Shown here one piece after another: positions 24,230 through 33,471 of a DNA stretch of 64,000 nt (positions are counted from its first letter, which is position 1; each line of letters begins with the position of its first letter). Source of the DNA: Tricholomella constricta. Taxonomy: Eukaryota > Basidiomycota > Agaricomycetes > Agaricales > Lyophyllaceae. Made by a program: the position numbers and the translations under genes. The notes beneath the pieces are model-generated. The model made no database searches. It was given only the letters and a program-made list of their open reading frames with translations, and was not told the origin of the DNA. The stretch is from contig JAACJP010000006.1 of NCBI GenBank assembly GCA_013368375.1, positions 124,001 through 188,000 on the forward strand. Reading direction: 5' to 3'.

Positions 24230-24484
24230 CTGCATTGGACTAGCGTAAATAAAAATTCAAACAGCGACCAATGCAGCAGCTTGGGTCCTCCGGCTTTCAG
24301 ACAATTTGAAGCTTGATGGGAGAAAAAATCGGAATAGCTGCGCGCAAAATAAAATGTCGTCATAATTTGTGGAATTTGCGAAGGAGTCGGCAACGAGGTG
24401 AAGATCTTCAATGGTAAGTGCTTGCTTGCAATGTATAGGCACCCCGCGAAGCCATTTACAACCTTTGAGTGAATGCTGTATGAT
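24230..24484 (-). pseudogene. Tyrosine recombinase, C-terminal part (after the nested insertion)
   Basis: Continues the recombinase from 27657. It reads QHSLKGCKWLRGVPIHCKQA and LTIEDLHLVADSFANSTNYD, which matches the region between the core-binding and catalytic domains of basidiomycete YR retroelements. After DDILFCAQLF the frame breaks. A later piece (LKAGGPKLLH, then NFYLR and AILDDLAAW in another frame) may be the end of the catalytic domain, so most of the catalytic core with its Arg/His residues seems deleted. Confidence 0.55.
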
Positions 24485-24676
24485 TGTAAGGGTTGGGGTA
24501 GACTTATAGAATCACACTGAACTAAACACGACCGCTGATTGGATTGTGTGTAGATATTGGTATGAGTTAAGTCTGTCTCATCTAATATAGCGGCGCTGGC
24601 TATATACAGGCCAGCGCCTTCTAAAATAAACAAAGACAAACAATACACGCTACCATATTCGGTAACGCCCGTTACA
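24485..24676 (-). repeat. LTR of gag-only element (3' LTR in element sense)
   Basis: 192 bp with TG...CA ends. It differs from the other LTR (27465-27656) at about five positions. In the element's sense it is preceded directly by a purine-rich tract AGAGGGGGACAA (24677-24688), the plus-strand primer. Confidence 0.9.
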
Positions 24677-24847
24677 TTGTCCCCCTCTAGATTGAGCCCC
24701 GGGCTCGATCTATCCTAATCCCGTTGTTTGGGCAGCAGACTTCTCAAAGTCCTCTACCTGTTATCTTATAGTGTATAGACATATAATTTTATGTATCTAT
24801 GGGTTTTTTTTTCGTGGGCTGTATTGTTGTCGCGCCCCTAGCGCCGC

Positions 24848-27409
24848 TCATGCCGCGCTTTCCGCCTCACCATCCTCCGATCCCGATGCTCGCCCTGAAG
24901 CCGAGCTGTCTGTAGACTCGTCCTCGCTGTCCTCCGATTCCAATGCTCGCCCTGAAGCCGAGCTGTCCGTAGAATCGTCTGGCTCGTTGCCGCTGACCTC
25001 CCATGGGCCCCCTGCATTTGCGGATAATCCCATACTGGTACTGCCCACCCCAGCCCCGAAGCCTGGTGTGGACGCCGACCTTGCCGCCATTGTTACCGCT
25101 ACTGGGGCCATCGTGGTTTCCGATGGTCCTGTGCTTGTCCACGATGGACCTGCCTCGTATTCATCGTACCCTCGAAGTACCCTATTGGCCTGCTCAATTT
25201 TTAAGCCAGCCTCGAGTATGTCCCGCATTCTCGATGTTTCCGCTGTGAATCCCTTGTGCAATATTTCCTTGCGCAGATATCTTGGAACGCCGGTCATAAA
25301 CCGGCGCTTGAACGTATACGGATCCGGTGGCATTGCCATTCGTTCCGCGTATCTTTTTAATTGATGGAAGAATTCATTAATTCCCCCCTCAGCGCTGTAC
25401 ACTGCGCCTTCGAATCCTGCATAGGCGTCTTGTAAAGACGCTTTGTGAATAAACTGGTCATATAGTCCGGTTATGACGTCCTTGAACGTCCACTCTCTCC
25501 GTTGACGGTGTATCCCGTCAACGTTATCCGTGAACCACACGGCAGCGGCCCCTTTAAGGTACATTCTGTTGTACGCAATCCATTCTCGCTCGCGGTCCTG
25601 ACCCCCGAGCTGGCTGATTTCCATCCAGCGTAGGATTCCGTAGAGCCAAGTATCGAATAATTCCATACTTGGCGACCCGTTGTAGTCATCGGGTATGGGG
25701 ACTCGTAGTCCCCTGGGCCTCACCCCTTGTGGCAGAACAATTGGTATCTCCAATTTCTCGTCGATCGTTGCATGGTATCGCCCATGGACTTTCAGGAGAT
25801 ACTCCCCCTGGCGCTGCAGTCCGCGAGCGCCAAACGACCATGCCAGTCGATGGGAGATGGGGGGCTGAAACTGCCCTTCCCCGTAATGTACCCCCGGTGT
25901 CTGACTAAGTAGTCGAGTCCCCCCGTAGTACTGTGGGTTGTGCAGTGAATTACTCCGCACATCCCATCCACCCATTGGGTGGCTATCATGAGTCGGTCGG
26001 GGTGTCGTTGTCACCCGTCCCCCAGGCCTGGTTCCCAGTCCTGCTGGTGGAGTCGGCGCATCATTGCATTGGCTTCCCTCCTCGCCTTCCGAGTCCTCGT
26101 CCACTTCCGAGTCAGCATCGTCGACCTCGTATCCTGATGGGTACGCTCCATCGATCCTTGCATCCGGACATGGCTGTGTGGTCGCAGCACTGTTGCATCC
26201 ACTACCCTTGGCTGCCTCGGTAATCTGCCCACTGGGCCGTTCACTGACATGTGTGACGATTTCGTCATTGCACGATGGCCCTTGTCGATACGACATTGGC
26301 CCTTCTCCTGACAGATCCCGGGTCCAGCTGTATGATGTCACCACTAGTCCCGCCAGTGGTGGGTTCATCGCCCGTTCATAGGCTGCATGTCTCACGCGTG
26401 CCTGCGACCTCGTCTCGTCTGGCTGGTGGGGCTGTCGCAAACTTTGGTTCACTGCCTCCATCGTATCATGCGATGGGGGCGTCGACTTCCGCTGGGTTAT
26501 TCCCCGTCAGTCCTGATACTTTAGTCCCTGCTGGACTATCGACGGCACCACCTGTTCAGCTGTGTCGTCGTACATTCTCAGTCCCTCCTCCATGAGAAAA
26601 CTGAGTTGCGCCCTCGAGGGAGTTACTCCCGTTCGGCTTCCCGAACGCAGTTGCAGAACAATAGATTCTACCACTAATTCTTGATCTTTTCGGAGGGTGG
26701 ATTGTCCATCCTTTCTATCGATGCATTTCTCAAATGCGTCGTTCACTAGATTAACTAGTACGTCCCGGGGGAGCATAATGCCATCCCGGCTAAGCATTCG
26801 TATACTCAATACTATGCTTTCAACCAACAGGTCGCGGTCGTTCACCACCGATAATGGTGGCAGCATGCCGCTGCCTTCCAGTTTAACTAGTTTCTTTTCA
26901 GCACGGCGAAATCGCCGTGCTGCTGTCGACATCATTTTCGATGACCGCGATTCTGGCACATCAGTGAGTTCACTGGGGCCATATATTGCTGGACAACTGT
27001 GTGCGTCGTCCTGCATTTTTACTGATCCCCTCGATATATTATCAAAGGGTGGGGGGAACACTCCTTGGTGTTCCTGCAATATACCCGTTACGGGTTCTTC
27101 TTTGGGCCTCCAGTCAATGTGACCCGAAGCCGTCTGCAGCCCCTCCTTTCGATAAAGGTTGGGCCTCGCTGCGATTGCACTCAGAGGTCGAGCGCTGCTG
27201 CGCTCGTCCTCGCGATGATGGTTTCCATCATCGGGTTGGTGGGACAATGCCACGTCACATGTGGGTTCTACATTGTCGTCGCCCCCGGCGACTCCAATTC
27301 CCGGTGGGTTCTCGTCTCGCGACTGGGGGTTGTCCGGAGCCGCGGACGCCGACCGGCTTTGGTAAGAAGACTTCGATTTCGAAGTCTTCTTTCTATATTC
27401 GGTGGACAT
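24848..27409 (-). CDS. Gag protein of the gag-only element, with one internal in-frame TGA
   Basis: The frame starts at the ATG 27407-27409, 55 nt after the 5' LTR, and runs to 24848. It is interrupted once by TGA at 26507-26509 (context GAC TGA CGG GGA). Both halves are in the same frame: 300 codons before the stop, and 553 after it up to the final stop, with an ATG at 26459-26461. The second half carries a retrotransposon gag domain: EWIAYNRMYLKGAAAVWFTD, REWTFKDVITGLYDQFIHKA, INEFFHQLKRYAERMAMPPD and FMTGVPRYLRKEIL. The C-terminus has an acidic Ser-rich tandem repeat (STDSSASGRA twice). No CCHC knuckle is visible. The stop may be a mutated CGA codon or a readthrough site. Confidence 0.8.
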
Positions 27410-27464
27410 TTTGTGGAATTAAGATTTTAGGGGTGTTCCCTTGAAGTAAGGGTGTTTAAAAAAC

Positions 27465-27656
27465 TGTAAGGGTTGGGGTAGACTTATAGAATCACACTGA
27501 ACTAAACACGACCACTGATTGGATTGTGTGTAGATATTGGTATGAGTTAAGTCTGTCTCATCTAATATAGCAGCGCTGGCTATATACAGGCCAGCGCCTT
27601 CTATAATAAACAAAGACAAACAATGCACGCTACCATATTTGGTAACGCCCGTTACA
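27465..27656 (-). repeat. LTR of gag-only element (5' LTR in element sense)
   Basis: 192 bp, TGTAACGGGCGTTACC...CTTACA in the minus sense, about 97 percent identical by eye to 24485-24676. It is followed in the element's sense by GTTTTTTAAACACCC and not by a usual TGG-starting tRNA primer site. Confidence 0.9.
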
Positions 27657-28060
27657 ACGATAGCAGAATTGTGGCATTCCCATACTTAAGGAAAGTATGG
27701 CTCGAGTAGATTGCACATTCTGAATAAGTAGGAATTGACTGAGTTAGGACAGATATGATGGGACATGTAAACCACGTAGAAGCTGAGGGTGTCCGGAGTA
27801 GGCTTGACAGGGAAGTCGTGTGTGCAAACAAATTTGAAGTATGAGTTCAGGGCAGAATTGTAATTTTTCTCGGTGGAGGGATCAATTGCTTGCCCGAGTG
27901 CAATATTGCACGTCTGGATGAGACACTCCTGAGTCCAGACTTCTCAGACTGGTTGCCTGGATCGGGTCAGACTGGAGATCATAATTTTAATGCCCCCAGT
28001 AACTCTTTGGGGGGTTTAAAATGTTTGATAGAAAGTAAGGGATACCAGTGTCTTGCTAAG
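27657..28060 (-). pseudogene. Tyrosine recombinase, N-terminal part
   Basis: Downstream of the RNase H on the minus strand. Readable pieces: QECLIQTCNIALGQAIDPST, EKNYNSALNSYFKFVCTHDF, PVKPTPDTLSFYVVYMSHHI and VNSYLFRMCNLLEPYFP. This is the SAM-like core-binding domain of YR retroelement recombinases. Frameshifts and stops are present, and the gag-only element cuts it at 27656/24485. Confidence 0.65.
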
Positions 28061-30480
28061 TTGAATAGACTTCTCGAGAGCACGTCGGCGACACTGTTAT
28101 CTCTGCCTGGTACATGGAGAACTCACAATTGATGCAGAGTATCCATGAGGAAGTCGCAAGAAGCGCGCAATAAGATGTTGTATTCAGGCAGAGCGTGTAG
28201 CGAAGAGAAGATGTTGACGGAGTTTTTGCAGTCCGTATATATGACGATCCTACCAGGTGTCGGGATCGTGGTGGACGTGGTATGGTGAAGGGCAAACACG
28301 ACACAGAGGGCTTCATAGAAGAAGATAAGATTCAGAGGAGATTTGCGCAGAATCTCTCCATAAAAACCAGCGTAGTTTGCAGGGATGTAAAATCTGAAGC
28401 CCTCCAGAGAAGCATCACAGTAAATGGTGATGTCCATTGATGGAGGAGTCCAATCAACGGAACGAACGAGCTGAACACCAGAGGCTTTGATCAGGCGTGC
28501 TCTGGCCCATAAAAGTTCCTCGTGCACGTGGTTATTCACCCAGATGGTAGCATTGGGAGCATCCTTGCCGGCGATTTTCGCATACAAAGCAGACGTACAT
28601 GGCCGCAGAAGAGGGAAGATGTTGAAGGCCCAGTTTAAGTGCCCACCGAGTCCTTGCCATTTCCGCAGAGAGTATTTCGCTCCTCTCTTATTCTTGGTGG
28701 TCTGGCAGAATCATGTGATCTTGACGATGAGATCTGGCCGGCTATCGCTAGGGAGAGTCAATGTCATCCTATTAGGGTCGACTTCGATTCCAATGATGAT
28801 GAGAGGAGCCCCCGAGACCTGCTTCTTCTTGGTATGCAGTATGCCAAGGTCGTCTAACAGGACGAGAAATTTGGCTTGGTTGGTTGGCAAGGACTTCTTG
28901 TAGGGTGGATAGAACATAAAGTCGGATGCCAGGTTGGGACCGAATGCATCATCAGAGTAGGCAAGAAGCAGGTGAATTAAACAGATGTATTTGGCTATCC
29001 AGATGACCAGAGCCATAAACGAAATCCAGATTGCCTGTGCACCATGACCACCGAAGGTGTTGCATAGGTCCAATGAACGCTCGCCGTCAATGGTGTTAGC
29101 CTGCTTGATTGACCAATAGAAAGACATGGGCATATGTCTATACGCTTCCGCCACGTCAGATTTAAACATGACAAGTTCAGCGTCGGGGCCTATAACTTTA
29201 CGGAGGAAGAGGAGCATGTTCCCGAGAAGGGACATGTCATCGAGTGGATAGCCCGCGATGTCCTCCCGTTGAATCATTGAGTTGAGGGAGAACTGACCCG
29301 CCGATTGATCGGTAATCATGCAACAATTGTCGGAGTGAGGTTTTGGGATGCCGTGGACAAGGGGCCCCCGGGCCGGAAATGCCGGACCGGAGCATAGGGG
29401 GAGGGAGGGGGTACCCCGAGCTCTAAATAATTTTCCGACATTGAAAATATTTTGCTAAATTCCATATAGAAATGTATCTACAAGCACCAGATTGTTGCTC
29501 TGCATAGAGACAGTAACACGGGCACCCAGAAGACAGCTGTACTTCAAAAACAGGCAACCTCTTCCAAATTATGATGATTAGTCAGTCCATCAAAGCCGCG
29601 GCGGCATGGGTGAATTTTTGAATGAAGTAACAGCAAGGCTGGTGGTGCGAAAGTGGACTGCATCAATGAGCCTGGGATAATAACACAAGCAAGAGAAGGA
29701 GGCGGACTTTTGAATGTGTGCCATTGCAGGCATGTTACCAATGCAAACGACAATGACAATTATGTTGTGCAGTGCTCAACTGTGGGCTGCGAACCGAGCA
29801 TGTGAGTCAATTCCCTTCCTTAGGAAACCTGGCTATCTGATGTCTTCCTACCCCTCAACAATGGCTCTCTTTGGCACTGTTCCGTGCATAAGGCCAAGAG
29901 GTGACAGTGTGCAGCAGGATGACAAATTATTGATCGCATCATATTACTATATCAAGTAAATAGTTCCCATGGGAGGGGGGTGTTCCTTAACTGCTGTAAA
30001 TAATATTTCAACGTCTGGTCCAAAATTTTGACCACCCCAGCCCCTTGGCCGTGGATCGGCATGCTGTACATGCCAGGGAGCAATTCGGTGCCAAAGGGTT
30101 TTGAAAAGCGTCCCTTTTAAAATTCTTTGTCTCGTTGATCTCGTAAGAATTGAGCTTCAGCAGGATCAGAAGGTGTTCCGAACATGGCATCAAAAGTCTC
30201 TGGATACTCTTCCCAATAGGTATCGGCCCAAGGCCAGAAACCTTCATGTAACCCACGACAGACGGAGGCCACAAATGATTGATTGGGATGGCTAGCTAAC
30301 AGAGACTCGAATAGATCGACGTTGATGGGAGTGACAATTTTAAATAAGTCGGGATTGTCGGCAATAGTTTTAGAAGCAACAGGATTCTGCAGTTCAGACA
30401 AGGGAACAGACGGTAACGGAGAAGCAGATTCGGTCCAGTCAGCAGCAGATTTTGACAGAATGGAAGGGGGCTGCCAAAGG
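28060..30480 (-). pseudogene. Reverse transcriptase and RNase H of the YR element (decayed)
   Basis: The N-terminal block LFKIVTPINVDLFESLLASH, SVCRGLHEGFWPWADTYWEE and RFSKPFGTELLPGMYSMPIH lies at 30480-30056. After the MITE it continues IPKPHSDN, MITDQSAGQFSLNSMIQRED, VMFKSDVAEAYRHMPM (catalytic Asp), FGGHGAQAIWISFMALVIWI and LLAYSDDAFG (second catalytic pair, 28940-28970). Then come LTIYCDASLEG-type RNase H (ITIYCDASLEGFRFYI), RIVIYTDCKNSVNIFSSLHA and VLHVPGRDNSVADVLSRSLF. In-frame stops occur at about 30117 (TAA), 28711 (TGA) and 28123 (TGA). The whole style is that of basidiomycete DIRS-order RTs. Confidence 0.75.
29358..30047. mobile_element. hAT-type MITE, 690 bp, with 8-bp target duplication
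   Basis: The ends are inverted: caaggggc at 29358 and gccccttg at 30047, with further partial pairing. Both sides carry the 8-bp direct repeat gccgtgga (29350-29357 and 30048-30055). An 8-bp duplication and short terminal inverted repeats are the mark of the hAT superfamily. No long frame is present inside, so it is non-autonomous. It sits in the RT gene of the YR element, and cutting it out restores MPIHG-IPKPHSDN exactly. Confidence 0.85.
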
Positions 30481-30495
30481 TTGTACCTGAGGTAC

Positions 30496-31038
30496 TTAGG
30501 CCTCGAGCTTTGCTCTGCTTCTCTCCTGGATGCACTTTCCAGCCCCGTGGTCTTTCGAGCCGCATTTTCTGCACTGGTGGATGAAGCGGCATTTCCCTGC
30601 GGACGAGGTACAGACTCGATCCATGGAGTTGAATCTGTTGCATAGCTCATTCCGATTGCCTCCGCCTGATCCGTTCTTTGATCTGGAAGCAGAACCTTTT
30701 TTGCTTCCATCAGAACCGACGAGCCTACCCATGGAGGTGCCGATCGATGTCCAGAGGTTGATGAACAGGTGAGAGTCGGTGAGGATGTTCTGCTGACTCC
30801 CTCCGACAATGTTTTGAGCGGCAACATCATATAGGATGATTCGGCCATGATAAGAGGTTTGTATTGAAGTGAACATGCCTTCGATATGCTTCCCCCAAGT
30901 GTTGAGTTCGAAGGTGTGTTCTTCAATGACATGTGTGTATGCCTCAATAGTAAATCTCCATGCGATGGACCAGTCCTGAGAGGTAAGGATTTTTCTGGCG
31001 GGCTCAGGTTTGGCAAACCTGATCTCAGTGTCTCTCAC
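30496..31038 (-). pseudogene. Gag-like protein with Cys/His cluster, second part
   Basis: A 180-codon frame: KILTSQDWSIAWRFTIEAYT, LNTWGKHIEGMFTSIQTSYH, RIILYDVAAQNIVGG, then GGGNRNELCNRFNSMDRVCT and CRFIHQCRKCGSKDHGAGKC. The Cys/His-rich end combines a C3H1-like cluster and a CCHC-like knuckle, as in the gag-like protein of YR elements. It precedes the RT in another frame (30117-31016 overlaps it), so a frameshift or an intron links them. Confidence 0.6.
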
Positions 31039-31293
31039 ACTGCCAGACTCCTCTTTAGGAGGGACGACAGAGTTGATGGAGGAGAAGATGGCATGGAGGT
31101 TGACGGTGGTGGAGTAGTCTTACTTGTCTTTGCTTTGTGGTTTGTGGTCGTATGGTGATATTGGCTTGGGGGGTTGCCTTTTGCAATTCCCCCGAATACT
31201 ATCTACTGCTGACTAAGTTCTGAAAGCTGCAGCCAAACATGTACAAATAGCCCATTGACACTCCTTCTGCATGTCTGGGGTGGCGCGGGGGCA

Positions 31294-32259
31294 CTACTCC
31301 AGCGGTCCCCCGGATGATCGCATCCCATTCTGGAAATCTGGGAGGTGCTGAGCAGCTAGTGAGGAGACTGTGTTTGACGAATTGTGGATCCCTGGAGAAC
31401 TTCTTGAGGATACTCTGCATAACTTTGCACTGCAGTCTCTGGGCTTGCTGTGTGACCGTTTCCTTTTGATACTAAGGCAGGTCGGTAGCTGAAAGCTTTT
31501 GCTTCTTTCGATCTCCATCAAGATTCTCATCTGGAGAGGTAGACCACTCATGGATCCGCACTGAAGCTTCAGCGTGGCTGATGAACTCATTGAGCTTCTG
31601 ATCTGCTTGTGAACCAGCTGGGGAATGATGTGATCCCTGTCGCTCTGGCGGCCCGTAGAAGACGTTTGAGTTTGGGTGACTGGCTCTATTGCCGCGACGC
31701 CTTGAGGCTTCGATTTCTCATTGAATTCCGTCAAGGGAAGAAAGGTACTCCTTGATGGCGAGCTCCTTCGCCAACTCGTCGCTTGTCTGGAGGCTGAGAA
31801 TTTTAAAGATCGATAGGGAGGCATGCCCTTTTTCAATCCTCCCCTCCCAAAGTCCTTAAGAATGGCCTCAACCTGCCTAGAGATCCCGAACTGGAATTCC
31901 TGGGTTCCAGAGTGGGACTCGTCATTTAAACCAGAAGTTCCGGCTTTGGGCTGACTCCCTTCTCCCCCAGAATTGGAGAGCGTATGCGATTGAGAAGACT
32001 GTTGGTTTCTAGGACCGAAAAACTGTGACTGGGAAGATTTCCCGGACTCGACATGTGTGTAGACCCCCCCGTACTCTCCTAGCTCTGTTCGGTAGATCCT
32101 TGCACATCCTTGGACATCATACAATGTCTCAAAAAATGAAACAATCAGATTTGAGAGAAACGATGGTACGGAGGACTGTAGATGCGAAAAATACTGGGCG
32201 CCTGGTGCGACAAAGCTATGCGAAGTGGTCAGAACGAACCTCCCAGAGGATGAGGACAA
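31294..32259 (-). pseudogene. First reading frame of the YR element (gag-like N-terminal part)
   Basis: A 321-codon frame, Ser/Gln-rich and disordered (SSQSQFFGPRNQQSSQSHTL, QFGISRQVEAILKDFGRGGL). Its first two dozen codons lie inside the terminal direct repeat. No domain is recognisable. It may be one exon or a decayed part of the gag-like gene that continues at 31038. Confidence 0.45.
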
Positions 32260-32427
32260 TTCAGCCCTTGAGAGGGGGGTCAGAACAAAATCCTAGAAGG
32301 AGTTTCAATGTGACCTCGCCCTTCTTCAAGGTAAGAGACGTCTCGAATTTGTAAACACCATAATCATGCGTGATTGATGCGTCACCGCGCCCAACCCAAA
32401 AGCGTGTGGCACTTTGCATGTGTGTGT
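32187..32427 (-). repeat. Terminal direct repeat of the YR element (5' copy)
   Basis: Same orientation as 23936-24185 with scattered substitutions. It covers the leader and start of the first frame of the element. Confidence 0.8.
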
Positions 32428-32713
32428 TTCAGGTCAGGGCACTACAATGTGATGTGTCTAACGCTGTAGCAGGCATATACAGTGTGCCGTAGTTGACGGA
32501 ACCGGCGGGTCCTGTGTGCTGTAGCGGACCCGGTTACAGTGTGTCATGGGTCACGGAGTAGCGGGCCTGATACACTGTGGCAGCGCTTACCGCAGCAGCG
32601 GGCTCGCTACACCCCCAGAGAGCCCTTCATGGTGTAACCACTACCGCTGCACCTGGCTTTTGTTCCGGGTCCTTCTATTGATTCGTGAATTCTGTGCACT
32701 GGATTATGACCAG

Positions 32714-33290
32714 CAGATCGCTGGGTCCATACAAATCAATATCCCCGGCTTGCGGTTTAGCCCCTTGGGTCAGTAGATCTCCCCACAATATTCCCGGCTT
32801 GTAGTTTAGCCTCTCGGGTCAGTAAATCGCAGTCCGGGGCCACAAATATCAATATTCCCGGCTTACGGTTTAGCCCCTTGGGTCAGTAAATCACAGTCCG
32901 GGTCCACAATATTCCCGGCTTGTAGTTTAGCCTTTCAGGTCAGTAAACCGCAGTCCGGGTCCACAATATTCCCGGCTTGTAGTTTAGCCTCTTGGGTCAG
33001 TAAATCGCAGTCCGGGTCCTTTGTAGTTTAGCCTCTCGGGTCAGTAAATCGCAGTCCGGGTCCTTTGTAGTTTAGCCTCTCGGGTCAGTAAATCGCAGTC
33101 CGGGTCCCTTGTTAGTTTAGCCTCTCAGGTCAGTAAATCATTGTCCGGGTCCACAATATTCCCGGCTTGTAGTTTAGCCTCTCGGGTCAGTAAATCGCAG
33201 TCCGGGTCCACGATATTCCCGGCTTCTGATATAGCTTCTCAGGTCAGTAACCCGGAATCACTGAATATCCCCGGGTTGCAATTGTGTCAG
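32714..33290. repeat. Minisatellite, about 11 units of 43-65 bp
   Basis: Units share the core cccggcttgtagtttagcct followed by ctcgggtcagtaaatcgcag and tccgggtcc. Full units are about 57 bp. Three adjacent units near 33000-33130 lack the acaatattcccgg segment and are about 44 bp. First and last units are the most diverged, as in slowly decaying arrays. The preceding 32440-32620 has looser repeats of gtagcggacccgg-like words. Confidence 0.85.
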
Positions 33291-33471
33291 TCAGTGGTCT
33301 CTGAATCTGCACACCCTTTGGCACACCAACACTCTGGAAGAATTTTTGACAAAGTAGATATTGAAAGTATGATTTATATTACAAGATTGATACAAGGAAT
33401 TCCATTGTGATTCCATCTGGTATCCCATGAGACTAATATAATGACTGCAGAATTCCACCTTTCTAAATTAT

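Larger units (their letters stand above)
24485..27656 (-). mobile_element. Non-autonomous gag-only LTR retrotransposon (TR-GAG-like)
   Basis: A 3172-bp element with two 192-bp LTRs, a polypurine tract beside the 3' LTR, and a flanking 5-bp duplication with one mismatch (atgat at 24480-24484, acgat at 27657-27661). Its only coding capacity is one gag-like frame on the minus strand. It has no protease, RT, RNase H or integrase, and no room for them. It must move, if at all, with enzymes supplied by another element. It lies inside the tyrosine recombinase of the older element; removing it joins HNSAI to VQHSLKG in frame. Confidence 0.85.
23936..32427 (-). mobile_element. Decayed DIRS/Ngaro-like retroelement (gag-like, RT/RNase H, tyrosine recombinase), interrupted by two insertions
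   Basis: Minus-strand order: direct repeat, gag-like frames (32259-30496), RT and RNase H (about 30480-28060), tyrosine recombinase (about 28000-27657 continuing at 24484-24230), direct repeat. There are no LTRs with TG...CA ends and no integrase. The RT has the sequence style of basidiomycete elements that carry a tyrosine recombinase. An hAT-like MITE at 29358-30047 and a gag-only LTR element at 24485-27656 sit inside it. Removing each, with one copy of its target duplication, restores the reading frame. The element itself has several in-frame stops and an internal deletion in the recombinase, so it is dead. Confidence 0.75.

Noticed and set aside
23936..32427. Direct repeats read as LTRs of one large LTR element
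   Set aside because: They lack TG...CA ends, polypurine tract and primer site; the enclosed enzymes are RT plus tyrosine recombinase and not an integrase.
32714..33290. CRISPR-like array
   Set aside because: Eukaryotic context, no unique spacers; the whole unit repeats, so it is a minisatellite.
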